Shown here piece after piece: positions 18,334 to 27,123 of a stretch of 46,861 bases of DNA. Every line of letters begins with the position of its first letter. Within the stretch, counting starts at the first letter, position 1. A program made the position numbers and the translations under genes. A model generated the notes under the pieces. It was not told where the DNA came from and did no database searches. It worked only from the letters and a program-made list of their open reading frames with translations. Origin of the DNA: UBA1731 sp045595285 (lineage in GTDB: Bacteria; Verrucomicrobiota; Kiritimatiellia; RFP12; UBA1067). The DNA is taken from positions 1 through 46,861 of the forward strand of contig JAZOAC010000017.1 of the NCBI GenBank assembly GCA_045595285.1. Reading direction: 5' to 3'.

Positions 18334-21069
18334 TCAACGCACGGTAACGGTCATCCCGTAGGGCACAAGAAGCACCTTGCCGTCACGGACCTTCAGTCTT
18401 CTGCGCTCGGTACCCTCGCCGGAAACCGTCCATGCGGCGAGATTCTCAAGCCCGTCCACGTCCGAAAAGACGGATGCGAGCTCGAAGGGATCCGACGACT
18501 TCACGTAGTTGCCGATCTCAAGCGTTCCGGACGCGGCGAAGCTGAAATTCACGATTTCGCCGGCGCCGACCGATGCGTCGACGTAAAGCGACGAAATCAC
18601 GTGACTTCCGTCACCGACGAGCTTCGCCCCGGCGGCGACCGATACCTGCCCTAGATTTTCGAACTGCGTTTCATCCGAAGGAACGGACGTGTCGATCAGC
18701 CAGCCCGCGCTCTCCTTCTGGACAGGGGCGGATTTCGCCCAGGTCCCCGCAGTCCCGTCGCTCATCCATTCATACTGGCCGTCGGATCCGTCACCCCCGC
18801 CGATCACGCCGTTTCCGTCGACGACCTCATGGAGCTTCCTCCAGAAAATCCCGTCACGGCTTCCTTCCAGAACGAATGTCCCCGGCCTCCATTGCCGACC
18901 GTAATCGCTGGATGTCATGATATCGTAGGATACGATCCTGTTGGCGTTTTCAGGCAGGCGCATGACGAACGACAGCCAGGTCCCGGGGGACGACACCGCG
19001 AAGCTTCTGGGAACGGCGCTCGCTCCGTCGCCGCCGTAATAGATCTCGACGGAAGGCTGGCTGGTGGACGCCCATCCGTTGAAGAGCACCGCGAAATCGC
19101 GGAAGTCGGAAGGAATGTACCACGTGTTCTTGTACCATCCGGGCCGGCCGAACGACACCTCTCCCGGTGCGAGCGAGCGGTAATCGCCCTCGCACCACAC
19201 CCACGTGTTGCTGGAGCGCGGAACCGGCTCGGTGCGTACAGGATTGAAGAACTGCTGCACTCCGTTCTCGTCGAAAAGGGCGAGCTCCACGGCGTTGAGC
19301 CTGTCGCCCCCGCCCGTGACGCGCTTGACCGTGAACCTGAAGTATTCGTATTTGTCTGAGACGCTCCTCACCTCGAGCGTGCCGTTGGAAACCGTCAGAC
19401 CGCCGCTGACCGCCGCTTTGCCCTGCAGCACCCATTTACCGGCTCCCGTCTTGACGAGCGAAAGCGAAGCATCGCCCTCATCGACGTTTTCGAGATAGTT
19501 GACCGTTCCTTCGGCGGCATCGAGCGTCAACGTCCGGGTGCCGGAGCCGACGGCACTCACGCCTGAAACGGCCAGTTCACCTTCCGACGAGCCCTTGATC
19601 GTCCCGCCGAGACCGTCGAGCGCGATCGGACGCGATACGGACGAGGCGCGTCCCGATCCGACATACGCAAGCGTTCCAGACGAAACCTCCCCCGCCTCGT
19701 TTTCGCCGCCGAGCGAAACAGCGTAATCGACCTTCTTCGCCTCGTCGTACACTCCCATGTAAGGTTCGGCGAGAGTCGTCGCCTTGCCGAGCGAGCAGAC
19801 ATCCCCCGCCTCGGCGAGCGATTCGAACTCGACCGTGCCCTCGCGGACGTGAAGCGCCCCTGACCAGCCCCTTGAGGCAAGGTCGGCGAACCTCCACTTC
19901 CCCGTTCCGTACTTCACGATCTGAAACGCGTAGTTCACGCCGCCGTTTGCCCAGTCGAGGATATCGTTGGCAAGAACGCACGCTGCGGGGTTGGATCCCT
20001 TCAGTTCGAGAACGTGCATCTGGTTGGGGTTTCCGTTCATGTACCAGTCGCCGGTGAATTCCAGACCGCCGTTTTCGCCGCCGTCCATAGAGGCCGGATT
20101 GTCGGTGGTCGGCGAGATTTTGAGCTCCTTGTCGGTGGTCTCGCTGCCGGCGCCGAGATATCTGAACCCGCCGCCGCGGTAGTCTATCGCAAAACCCCCG
20201 CTGACGCCTATCGAAGAAGCGGCATCCGATTTCATGCCGAACTTTTTCACGCCGATCACGCCCGGAGTCTCGTCCGCGAGCGACCATGCGGTGGGCGTGC
20301 CGAAAACAGTGCTCCCGGTTCCGGTGAAATCGACCTGCCCGGAAATGAAAAGCTGAGTGTGCCCCGTGAGCGTGCCGGAGAATTCGGATGCCTTGTAAAC
20401 GCGCAGCTGCCTTGTGCCCAGATTGTCGTTCTTGATGAGGCCTCCGCCGGTGAGAGTTCCGTTGACGCAGAACATCATCGTCGACGCGCCGACGGTCGTG
20501 TCGAAAACCGACAGCTCGACGGTCGCCCCAGTCTCAACGTGGAGATTGCCGTACTGCAGTTCGCACTTCGGGATGTTCTGCGGAAACTTCAGCGTTCCCT
20601 CCGACACGGTGATCGTACCGACCTTGTAGTCATAACTGGCGCTTCCCGACGGATGGCGGTTCGACGAGCCGAGAACAAGAGTCCCGTCGCCGGTTTTCAC
20701 CATCTCGCCCCAGAACCCGTTTATGGAGCCTTCCGGGTTATAGACGGCGGCGTTATTGGTGAGTTCGACCCCCTCGGCGACGTTGAAGACGATCCTGCTC
20801 TGGGTGTGAAGCGGACGGATGGAACGGAGATTGGAGACCAACGCCCAGCTCGCGGCGTCCGTGCTCGAAACGGTCACAGTGGACCTGTTGGATATCACCA
20901 CGATGTCATCGGCTCCGGGAACCGCGTTGTTCCAGTAGTTTTCCGGCTTGGTCCAGTCAGATGCCCCGTCCTTCACGTAGTACGTCTCCCCGGCGCCTTC
21001 CGCGGAAAACGACAAGACCGCACACGCCATCGCCGCCAGATGGGTGCAAACTCGATTTTTTGATGTCAT
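18334..21069 (-). CDS. Secreted surface protein with autotransporter-type beta-strand repeats and discoidin-like domain
   Basis: The start at 21069 has AAGGAG 8 bp upstream, giving 911 residues with a signal peptide. Repeats of the type MVKTGDGTLVLG, TITVSEGTLKF, LVKTGAGKWVLQGK and LTVSNGTLEV (PATR-like) predict a long beta-helix. Around residues 590-770 there is an F5/8-type-C-like region (YEYFRFTVKR, AVELALFDENG, GSRDGIFWRKL). No C-terminal outer-membrane barrel is present, so it is secreted or surface-bound by other means. It probably binds glycan for the two enzymes downstream in the same operon. Confidence 0.8.
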   Translation of the reverse strand: MTSKNRVCTHLAAMACAVLSFSAEGAGETYYVKDGASDWTKPENYWNNAVPGADDIVVISNRSTVTVSSTDAASWALVSNLRSIRPLHTQSRIVFNVAEGVELTNNAAVYNPEGSINGFWGEMVKTGDGTLVLGSSNRHPSGSASYDYKVGTITVSEGTLKFPQNIPKCELQYGNLHVETGATVELSVFDTTVGASTMMFCVNGTLTGGGLIKNDNLGTRQLRVYKASEFSGTLTGHTQLFISGQVDFTGTGSTVFGTPTAWSLADETPGVIGVKKFGMKSDAASSIGVSGGFAIDYRGGGFRYLGAGSETTDKELKISPTTDNPASMDGGENGGLEFTGDWYMNGNPNQMHVLELKGSNPAACVLANDILDWANGGVNYAFQIVKYGTGKWRFADLASRGWSGALHVREGTVEFESLAEAGDVCSLGKATTLAEPYMGVYDEAKKVDYAVSLGGENEAGEVSSGTLAYVGSGRASSVSRPIALDGLGGTIKGSSEGELAVSGVSAVGSGTRTLTLDAAEGTVNYLENVDEGDASLSLVKTGAGKWVLQGKAAVSGGLTVSNGTLEVRSVSDKYEYFRFTVKRVTGGGDRLNAVELALFDENGVQQFFNPVRTEPVPRSSNTWVWCEGDYRSLAPGEVSFGRPGWYKNTWYIPSDFRDFAVLFNGWASTSQPSVEIYYGGDGASAVPRSFAVSSPGTWLSFVMRLPENANRIVSYDIMTSSDYGRQWRPGTFVLEGSRDGIFWRKLHEVVDGNGVIGGGDGSDGQYEWMSDGTAGTWAKSAPVQKESAGWLIDTSVPSDETQFENLGQVSVAAGAKLVGDGSHVISSLYVDASVGAGEIVNFSFAASGTLEIGNYVKSSDPFELASVFSDVDGLENLAAWTVSGEGTERRRLKVRDGKVLLVPYGMTVTVR

Positions 21070-21110
21070 AGAAGGTTCTCCTTTTATGGGTGAATTCCCG
21101 TATGCGCAGA

Positions 21111-21139
21111 AGGATACCACAACACCACCGCCGAAACAA
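21111..21139 (-). promoter_or_regulatory. Promoter of the beta-repeat/GH42/GH78 operon
   Basis: On the minus strand, TTGTTT (21134-21139), 17 bp, TATCCT (21111-21116). The operator at 21142-21155 ends 2 bp upstream of the -35, as in the two other operons. Confidence 0.55.
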
Positions 21140-21141
21140 TT

Positions 21142-21155
21142 CCTGTATAGACAGG
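21142..21155. promoter_or_regulatory. Putative GntR-LacI operator, site 3 (autoregulatory)
   Basis: CCTGTATAGACAGG lies between the divergent regulator and surface-protein genes. It overlaps the regulator's own -35 (TAGACA, 21148-21153) and abuts the -35 of the divergent operon. This suggests repression of one promoter and possible activation of the other. Confidence 0.65.
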
Positions 21156-21176
21156 CTATCTGCGCCATGGTATACT
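21148..21176 (+). promoter_or_regulatory. Leaderless promoter of the GntR-LacI regulator
   Basis: TAGACA (21148-21153), 17 bp, TATACT (21171-21176). The ATG begins 8 bp after the -10, so transcription should start at or beside the start codon and no ribosome site is present. TGCGCC (21161-21166) and GGCGCA (21179-21184) form an inverted repeat across the -10. Confidence 0.65.
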
Positions 21177-21183
21177 TCGGCGC

Positions 21184-22260
21184 ATGAAATATCTGGAAAT
21201 ATACGCTTCGCTGAGGAACAGCATAACGAAACAGGAATTCGGCCCCGACCGCCGCATTCCAAGCGAACCCGAACTGTGCCGCCAGTTCGCAGCGGCAAGG
21301 AATACCGTCAGGCAGGCACTAACCCTTCTCCAGAGACAAGGGTTGATCGAAACGATAAAAGGCAAAGGCGCGTTCATAACCAAAAAGGGCGAACGCAAAA
21401 CCGGCGTCATCGGATTGCTGATACCGGATTTCTTCTCCACAAGCTTCTTCTCTTCCCTGAAATCCGAACTTGAGAACAGCGCCGCCAGACTCGGCTACAG
21501 GATCCGTCAGGAAACCTCTCGGCACAAGACAGGCGACCAGATGGTGACAACCATCCGCAAGGCGGCAAGAAAGCTCGCCGTGGACAGGGTCGAGGGAGTG
21601 ATTTTCCGTCCTCATCTCAATCCAAGGCACATCGAAGCGAACAGGGAGATCCTGAGCATATTCCGAAACACAGGAACTCCGGTTGTCCTTATTGATTCGG
21701 ATATCGCACCGCGACCGGACCGGTCCGACTGTGATCTTGTCGCTGTGGACAACGTAAGCGCCGGACGGCGCCTTGCAGCCCATCTTCTGGACTCGGGCAG
21801 AAGAAAGATCGCATTCTTGATGTCTGGAGTTGAAATAGGGTCAAACGCCAACTGGGAAAACCGGCTATTCGGAATAGCAGGAGAGGTGGCGGTGCGCGGC
21901 CTGGACGATGGCGTGAGCACGCTGCGGTTCCATCCCGGCGACACCGATGCGCTGAGAACCCTTTTCCGTTCCCGGCGGCATCCTGACGCAATCGCCTGCG
22001 GCAACGACAGGGCTGCGGCCATGCTTGTGAAAAGCCTGATCGCCATAGGCAAGCGCGTGCCGGAGGATGTGTCGGTCACGGGATTCGATGACGAATCCAT
22101 TGCCCGTTCATCTGTGCCGCCGCTGACGACAATCCGCCAACCCGCCGGACTAATTGCGAAAACGGCGTTCAAGACCCTTCTCGCCCGTATCCGCTACCCG
22201 CAGAACGACCCTCGGGAAATACTCCTCGATGCCCCGCTCATAACACGTAAATCTACCTGA
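21184..22260 (+). CDS. GntR-type DNA-binding/LacI-type ligand-binding transcriptional regulator
   Basis: This 358-residue protein has a GntR winged helix at residues 1-68 (IPSEPELCRQF, NTVRQALTLL, GKGAF) fused to a LacI/periplasmic-binding-like sensor domain (about 75-350; VIGLLIPDFFS, GVIFRP, VTGFDDESIA, PPLTTIRQP). Hybrid regulators of this AraR/GntR-LacI type respond to sugars. The N-terminus matches the family start exactly, so the leaderless ATG is probably right. Divergence from the surface-protein operon and the repeated palindrome point to local control of the three glycosidase operons and of itself. Confidence 0.9.
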   Translation: MKYLEIYASLRNSITKQEFGPDRRIPSEPELCRQFAAARNTVRQALTLLQRQGLIETIKGKGAFITKKGERKTGVIGLLIPDFFSTSFFSSLKSELENSAARLGYRIRQETSRHKTGDQMVTTIRKAARKLAVDRVEGVIFRPHLNPRHIEANREILSIFRNTGTPVVLIDSDIAPRPDRSDCDLVAVDNVSAGRRLAAHLLDSGRRKIAFLMSGVEIGSNANWENRLFGIAGEVAVRGLDDGVSTLRFHPGDTDALRTLFRSRRHPDAIACGNDRAAAMLVKSLIAIGKRVPEDVSVTGFDDESIARSSVPPLTTIRQPAGLIAKTAFKTLLARIRYPQNDPREILLDAPLITRKST

Positions 22261-22358
22261 ATCCGACATGGCGTCCATGGCCGGATTCACCTCTCCGTCC
22301 TTCACTCCTCGTCATTGAGGCGCACCATTTCAGCGACAAGAAGCAATGTGAAGGCAAA

Positions 22359-23318
22359 TCAGAGAATCTGGTGCGAAAGAAATGCGGTCCGGTCATAAGG
22401 AGGCTGCACAGTACATATGTTTGTACGTACCGGCTCCTGAAGCTTATCGTACTTCGCCCATGCGGCAACAAGCGAAGACACCAGTTCAAGGGACTCCCTG
22501 CCAGGGGTGCCGGGCACAAGAGCGGTCGGTCCCGGACAATTCACTGTGTAAACGAGGGCACCGACGTCTCCAGCGGCCTTGAGTGTTGCATTCTCGCGCA
22601 CGTCACGTCCAAGTATCACACCCGTACCATCCGGCAAGCGGAATCGTCGCGCAATCACAAGCAGATCAACAAGACGGCGATCCCGCAGCCCTTCATGGTC
22701 AAGAAGATCCTTCAGACGGTGTCCAAAACCTTCTTCTGTAAGTTTGCATCCACCTGCCGGCGATGGATAGTCCACAACCCCAAATTTCTTCGCCAGCTCA
22801 AACTGAGGTTCGCGGCGGCGACCGGAAAGTCCAAGCAGTCGAGACCTGTCCAGTTTTCCCTCCTGCTCGGGAATGGTCGGCTCCAGTAATTGCGCCGATA
22901 GCGGACGCACAAGACGTCCGGCAAGCCCGCTGGACTTCTCCACGACCCCGAGGGACTGGCGGTTCTGGCTCATGGGACGCTGGTTAAGCACCTCTCCTGT
23001 AGCGACAAAGTCAAATCCCATTTCAACCATCATTTCCCCTGCGCGACGGATCATGGTGGCATGGCAGTCGATGCAGGGATTCATTGCGCCGCCGAAACCA
23101 TGCGGTGGATTTTCGATGAGTCTGCACTCATCCTCCGTAAAATCGACTATGTGAAGCTTGACACCCAATGCCTCTGCGGCACGTTTTGCCGCCCCGACGG
23201 CAAAGAACGGAGTCTCAAAGCAGACACCCTCGACATACGCTCCGGCATCCTGAAGCACCTTTACCGCAAGCTGGCTGTCGAGACCACCGCTCAACAGGCT
23301 AAGTCCTCTAGCTTTCAT
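22359..23318 (-). CDS. PP-loop ATPase, tRNA-thiolation-like (ThiI/MnmA-related)
   Basis: This 319-residue protein has the PP-loop signature SGGLDS near its N-terminus, a PCIDCH cysteine motif near residue 85, and a C-terminal segment resembling NFACT-R/DUF814-like modules (GVILGRDVREN, NCPGPTALVPG). The family adenylates and thiolates tRNA uridines or related substrates; the exact target is unclear. The ATG at 23318 overlaps the polyprenyl synthase stop (ATGA), which favours it over the in-frame start at 23330. It converges on the GntR-LacI gene, with 98 bp between stops. Confidence 0.75.
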   Translation of the reverse strand: MKARGLSLLSGGLDSQLAVKVLQDAGAYVEGVCFETPFFAVGAAKRAAEALGVKLHIVDFTEDECRLIENPPHGFGGAMNPCIDCHATMIRRAGEMMVEMGFDFVATGEVLNQRPMSQNRQSLGVVEKSSGLAGRLVRPLSAQLLEPTIPEQEGKLDRSRLLGLSGRRREPQFELAKKFGVVDYPSPAGGCKLTEEGFGHRLKDLLDHEGLRDRRLVDLLVIARRFRLPDGTGVILGRDVRENATLKAAGDVGALVYTVNCPGPTALVPGTPGRESLELVSSLVAAWAKYDKLQEPVRTNICTVQPPYDRTAFLSHQIL

Positions 23319-23986
23319 GTCCTGTACCATTGTCCAAGTGATTTGGAGACTTCAGATCCCGAAAGTTCCTTTTCCAGTCTTTCCAGAACTTCCCCGACGG
23401 AGCCTGGAGTCTCGCCGTCGGACATGTCGTCGCGAATCTGAAACACAACGCCGAAATCCAGCCCGTACCGCCTGTATGGAATGGGATCCGCCTCTGCGGC
23501 AAGGGCGCCGAGCTCCGCGGCAAGGGCGAACGCCTCGCCGGTCTTTCGTTCGCACACCGAGATGTAGTCTTCGCCCACCGACTGCGCAACGCCCATCAAG
23601 TCATCGCCCTGTCCTTCGCAGAGCGCGATATGCGAACCCACCGTCGCTTTCACCATGTCAATGGCGTTCGTGAAACCGGAATTCGCTATGAGTTCGTAAC
23701 CATGTGCGACAAGCCAATCGCCTGCGGCAATCGCGACCGGAAGGCCGTGTTCCTTCCAAACGGTCGGTCGTCCATAACGCTCCTCGTCGCAGTCCTGTAT
23801 GTCGTCATGTATGAGCGAAGCCTTGTGAAAACATTCCACCGCCTCGCATATGACATCGATGCGACAGCATGACGGATCTCCGCCGGCGGAAAGATACGCC
23901 GCCCTGCAAAGACGCGGCCGCAATCGCTTGCCGCCGCGTCCACAGAACTCCAAGGCAATCTCGGAAATCCGCGCCATGCCAAACAC
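23315..23986 (-). CDS. Short polyprenyl (trans-prenyl) diphosphate synthase
   Basis: Isoprenyl diphosphate synthase with GGKRLRP near residue 18, the first Asp-rich motif HDDIQDCD, and the second FQIRDDMSD. It condenses IPP with allylic diphosphates in the cytoplasm. At 223 residues it is clearly shorter than the usual 290-330: it lacks the first helix and most of the region after the second Asp-rich motif. Both catalytic motifs are intact, so it may still work or act in a heteromer. The listed start is GTG at 23986; an ATG at 23977 is equally possible. It overlaps the PP-loop gene downstream and follows the discoidin-like gene by 5 bp. Confidence 0.82.
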   Translation of the reverse strand: MFGMARISEIALEFCGRGGKRLRPRLCRAAYLSAGGDPSCCRIDVICEAVECFHKASLIHDDIQDCDEERYGRPTVWKEHGLPVAIAAGDWLVAHGYELIANSGFTNAIDMVKATVGSHIALCEGQGDDLMGVAQSVGEDYISVCERKTGEAFALAAELGALAAEADPIPYRRYGLDFGVVFQIRDDMSDGETPGSVGEVLERLEKELSGSEVSKSLGQWYRT

Positions 23987-23991
23987 CCGAT

Positions 23992-24642
23992 TTACTTGCC
24001 GAACACTTCGATTTCAACGTAGTTGTTCACGGGTTCAGACGTGGAACCCGCCGAATAGCAGCGCACATAGCGGGCCTTGGTCATCTTGCCGTCGATTGGA
24101 CGACCGTCATTGCGCTCGCGATACTCCTTGTCAGTGCCCTTGCCGAGCTTGGAGGAGTTGTCGTGGTCGTTGTTGAAGATGGTCGTGACACCCGTCGCAA
24201 ACTTCGCGTCATTGGAGAGCTGGACGATCACATCTTTGTATACGCGCTCATCGCCCTGATCATGCCACACGCAGACGGCTGAAACAGTCTTCTCCGCGCC
24301 AAGATCGAGCTGCACCCACTGAACGCCACCGGGGAGTTGAAGCATGCAGGTCGCGTCAGGGGTCTTGTCCGCATCGACAACAAACTCGTTATCGCCCGTG
24401 ACCGCCTCTTCGGACGTCGTAACGACCGTATCTTCGGTAGATATCTTCTTGTCGAAACCGGAGGGTACCATTATCGGCGCACGATACTTGCCGGGGCCCG
24501 GATCGGGTTCGAGGTTGTCGCTCTTCACTTCCTTGGGCGTACCGCTGGAGTGGGGCGGAGGGATCTCGAACTTGATGGCCACCTTGTCAGCAGCAGCGCA
24601 CAGCGCAACCGCAATGACCGAAAACGCAATAAGTCTCTTCAT
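23992..24642 (-). CDS. Secreted protein with F5/8-type-C (discoidin)-like domain
   Basis: The start at 24642 (AAAGGA upstream) gives 216 residues with a short signal peptide (LIAFSVIAVALCAAA). Residues 75-215 resemble a discoidin domain: VQWVQLDLGAEKTVSAVCVWHD, DVIVQLSNDAKF, MTKARYVRCYS and VEIEVFGK. Such domains bind glycans or cell-surface ligands. It has its own promoter (24681-24709); linkage to the prenyl synthase downstream is close but functionally unexplained. Confidence 0.75.
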   Translation of the reverse strand: MKRLIAFSVIAVALCAAADKVAIKFEIPPPHSSGTPKEVKSDNLEPDPGPGKYRAPIMVPSGFDKKISTEDTVVTTSEEAVTGDNEFVVDADKTPDATCMLQLPGGVQWVQLDLGAEKTVSAVCVWHDQGDERVYKDVIVQLSNDAKFATGVTTIFNNDHDNSSKLGKGTDKEYRERNDGRPIDGKMTKARYVRCYSAGSTSEPVNNYVEIEVFGK

Positions 24643-24680
24643 GATGTCATTGTCCTTTCTTTCGTTGAAAATTTGCGCGG

Positions 24681-24709
24681 ATTCTACCAAATCCATCCGT
24701 TGCAATCAA
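24681..24709 (-). promoter_or_regulatory. Promoter of the discoidin-like gene
   Basis: On the minus strand, TTGATT (24704-24709), 17 bp, TAGAAT (24681-24686), about 40 bp before the start codon. Confidence 0.5.
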
Positions 24710-24737
24710 GCATAATGGGGGCCCGCCATCCATTGGA

Positions 24738-25400
24738 CTACATTATATGCCAAAGTATGCAGAAAAAATGACATAGCGATCCAGACAGGACGAAGAGGTG
24801 CCATATGGGATGGTGGTACGGCAGATTCTTCCAAAGGTAGAACACGCAACCGAACGTATACAGCACTCCACCCAAAACAAGCCACATCAAGCCCGCCGTA
24901 TGCAGGATTCTCGCCAACGGCACAATGGCAACAATGGCAAACCATCCCATCGCAATGTAGGCAGCCGTCGACAAGTAACGGCATTTCCCCGTATTCCAAA
25001 CCTTCACAAGGACACCGATTATGACGGCGGTCCATTCAATGCCAAATATCGTCCAACCGAGAACGGCATGGCCATTGGCGCGGAGCGTTACCAAGCAAAA
25101 CGGCGTATATGTTCCGGCAATGAGAAAATATATCGCCATGTGATCGAGGATGTTCAGCACATTCTTCGCCGGCATGTAGGTAACCGCATGGTACGCACTG
25201 GATATTGAGTAAAGAAGAATCACCATTGCACCGAAGATGCACCCCGACGTAATCTTCCAACCAAGATCAACGCCTGAATGAACAGCCTGCCACACCAGAA
25301 GTGCGATCATGGCTGCACCCAGATGGGAACCGACAATGTGAATAACGGAGTTCGCGACCTCTTCACCGGCTGTCGCGGGAGCCTCCCACTCCTCCACCAT
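24738..25400 (-). CDS. Hemolysin III/PAQR-family membrane protein
   Basis: This 220-residue protein has about seven transmembrane helices and the family metal-site motifs: SSAYH near residue 68, LDHMAIY, and HPIWHLF at the C-terminal end. HlyIII proteins sit in the inner membrane; the structural family suggests zinc-dependent hydrolase or receptor-like activity, but the bacterial role is unsettled. It begins 4 bp after secG and shares its promoter. Confidence 0.9.
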   Translation of the reverse strand: MVEEWEAPATAGEEVANSVIHIVGSHLGAAMIALLVWQAVHSGVDLGWKITSGCIFGAMVILLYSISSAYHAVTYMPAKNVLNILDHMAIYFLIAGTYTPFCLVTLRANGHAVLGWTIFGIEWTAVIIGVLVKVWNTGKCRYLSTAAYIAMGWFAIVAIVPLARILHTAGLMWLVLGGVLYTFGCVFYLWKNLPYHHPIWHLFVLSGSLCHFFCILWHIM

Positions 25401-25404
25401 CCCG

Positions 25405-25764
25405 TTACTTAGCCGGAGCAGCAGGAGCAGGAGCCGCAGGAGCCGCAGGCATTTCAGGAGAAGGCATTACCGGAGCCTGTTGCGCAGGGACCGGCGCTTC
25501 AACACCGCTCATCACGCTCCTGGAATGTACCGTCGATGTGAAACGGGCGAGAGCGAGAGTGTTGAGCAGGAAAATCGTACCGAGGATGATAGTGCCCTTG
25601 ATAAGCACATTCCCGGCATCGGCACCGAAAGCCGCCTCAGCCATTCCACCACCAATGACACCGCCCAAACCTCCCTCTTTCGGCTTCTGGAGCAGGACGA
25701 TACCCGCCAAAAGCAGACAGACGACAACTTCAATCACATAAAGAAATCCTATGAGAATCGACAT
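25405..25764 (-). CDS. secG: Preprotein translocase subunit SecG
   Basis: This 119-residue protein has the SecG pattern: a first transmembrane helix, the VLLQKPKEGGLGG motif (residues 24-36), a Gly/Ala-rich stretch, a second transmembrane helix with FLLNTLALARF, and a low-complexity Pro/Ala tail. It is the non-essential membrane subunit of SecYEG. AAGGAAGAG precedes the ATG. Confidence 0.93.
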   Translation of the reverse strand: MSILIGFLYVIEVVVCLLLAGIVLLQKPKEGGLGGVIGGGMAEAAFGADAGNVLIKGTIILGTIFLLNTLALARFTSTVHSRSVMSGVEAPVPAQQAPVMPSPEMPAAPAAPAPAAPAK

Positions 25765-25796
25765 TTTCTTCTCTTCCTTTCAAAAAATTTTCGCCC

Positions 25797-25825
25797 ATTA
25801 TACCTAAAACAGAACTCTTTTGCAA
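25797..25825 (-). promoter_or_regulatory. Promoter of secG-hlyIII
   Basis: On the minus strand, TTGCAA (25820-25825), 17 bp, TATAAT (25797-25802), about 35 bp before the secG start. Confidence 0.75.
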
Positions 25826-25872
25826 GAGACATGTTGCCTCTGCCGGAAATTGCGGTTTGCTGCAACATCGAA

Positions 25873-25901
25873 TGGACAGAAATGCGCAAAAACAATATAA
25901 T
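25873..25901 (+). promoter_or_regulatory. Near-leaderless promoter of the XylR-like regulator
   Basis: TGGACA (25873-25878), 17 bp, TATAAT (25896-25901). The ATG at 25911 is only 9 bp after the -10, leaving a leader of a few bases at most and no ribosome site. Confidence 0.65.
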
Positions 25902-25910
25902 AAACAAGCC

Positions 25911-27086
25911 ATGAAAGCAAAGGTTCTAATCATTCTTCCTTCCGATAAGTTTTTGCATCGCCAGATACTGGAGGGAATCCTAGCCTACGGAAGCAAACGC
26001 GGTCCGTGGCAGTTCCATTTCGAGACGGGCGACCGCTATGAACAGGGTCTCGGCAAAGGGCGGCGGTGGGGATGCACCGGAATCATCGCCATGGTTCGCG
26101 AAGCAAAGCAGCTCGCAGAACTTATCGGCACAAAAATACCGGCAGTATTCATCAATCCACCGGTAATGAAGAACGCCAAAGGAAGAAAACCGCCCCAATG
26201 GGCAACATTCGTAACCCGCGATCAGGAGAATGTCGGTACAACCGCCGCCGAATATTTTCTTTCCAGAGGATACCGTAATTTCGCTTTTGTGGGAACTCCC
26301 TGCAGTGAACCTGCCGAATGGTGCGAGCGGCGTCTGTACGGCTTCCGCCGCAGATTGCTCGGTGAAGGGTTGAACTGCTTTTCATTCTCAGCCTCTTCGC
26401 CCGAAGTAGCGTCTGATTTCGACAAGGAATCCATTGAACTTATCGCATGGCTGAAATCGCTGCCTCCTCAGACTGCGCTGTATGCGCCCTGGGATCGACG
26501 AGCCCTTCAGATAATCGGTCTGTGCCTTGATGCCGGCATATCGGTGCCCGGCTCTATCGCAATTCTCGGCACCGACAACGACGAAGTGCTGTGCGAATCC
26601 GTATCACCTTCACTGTCCTCCATCGCCCTCGACGGATGCACGGCTGGAACGCTCTGCGCACAACTTTTGGACGCCCACATGCGCGGACTCAAGGTCGAAC
26701 CGCTCGTCGATCTGGCGTTCCCCAGAATCGCAACCCGGCAATCCACCGATGAAATGCAAGTGCCCGACGCCTTCCTTGCAAAGGCACTTGCCCTTGTGAG
26801 GAAAGACCTTTCCGTTACGCACACCATTGCGGAACTTGCGTCGGCCGTCGGAATATCAAAGCGCACTCTTGAGATGAAGGCAAATCTGATTCTGGGGACA
26901 ACGCTCAAGGCGGAAATCGACAGGATCAGGCTCAACGAGGCCGTGCGACTGATATCCAACACCAATATGTCGATGCAATCGATAGCCGAAAGATGTGGGT
27001 TCTGCTGCGCCAGCCATCTGAACACCAGATTCAAAACCATATTCGGACACAACCCATCTGTATTCCGATATCAACCTCCTAAATGA
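25911..27086 (+). CDS. XylR-like regulator: LacI-type sensor plus AraC-type DNA-binding domain
   Basis: This 391-residue protein has an N-terminal LacI/periplasmic-binding-like domain (about 1-270; GTDNDEVLCESVSPSLSSI is the typical hinge block) and a C-terminal AraC helix-turn-helix pair (about 295-390; IAELASAVGISKRTL and MSMQSIAERCGF). This XylR-type architecture senses sugars and is abundant in PVC genomes. The ATG at 25911 is preferred over 25857 because the conserved domain begins there and the promoter ends just before it. Its target genes are not evident from the sequence; the DUF4091 gene is convergent. Confidence 0.88.
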   Translation: MKAKVLIILPSDKFLHRQILEGILAYGSKRGPWQFHFETGDRYEQGLGKGRRWGCTGIIAMVREAKQLAELIGTKIPAVFINPPVMKNAKGRKPPQWATFVTRDQENVGTTAAEYFLSRGYRNFAFVGTPCSEPAEWCERRLYGFRRRLLGEGLNCFSFSASSPEVASDFDKESIELIAWLKSLPPQTALYAPWDRRALQIIGLCLDAGISVPGSIAILGTDNDEVLCESVSPSLSSIALDGCTAGTLCAQLLDAHMRGLKVEPLVDLAFPRIATRQSTDEMQVPDAFLAKALALVRKDLSVTHTIAELASAVGISKRTLEMKANLILGTTLKAEIDRIRLNEAVRLISNTNMSMQSIAERCGFCCASHLNTRFKTIFGHNPSVFRYQPPK

Positions 27087-27123
27087 CACTGTCTGCAATC
27101 TGGAGAGAACTCAGCATCAATAT

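Larger units (their letters stand above)
21142..21283. repeat. 142-bp duplicate, copy B (intact regulator locus)
   Basis: Source copy of the segment repeated at 13487-13628; 141 of 142 positions match. Confidence 0.95.

Noticed and set aside
22259..22288. GAATCCG/CGGATTC stem-loop after the GntR-LacI gene as an intrinsic terminator
   Set aside because: Only a 7-bp stem with a long loop and no T tract follows; too weak to call.
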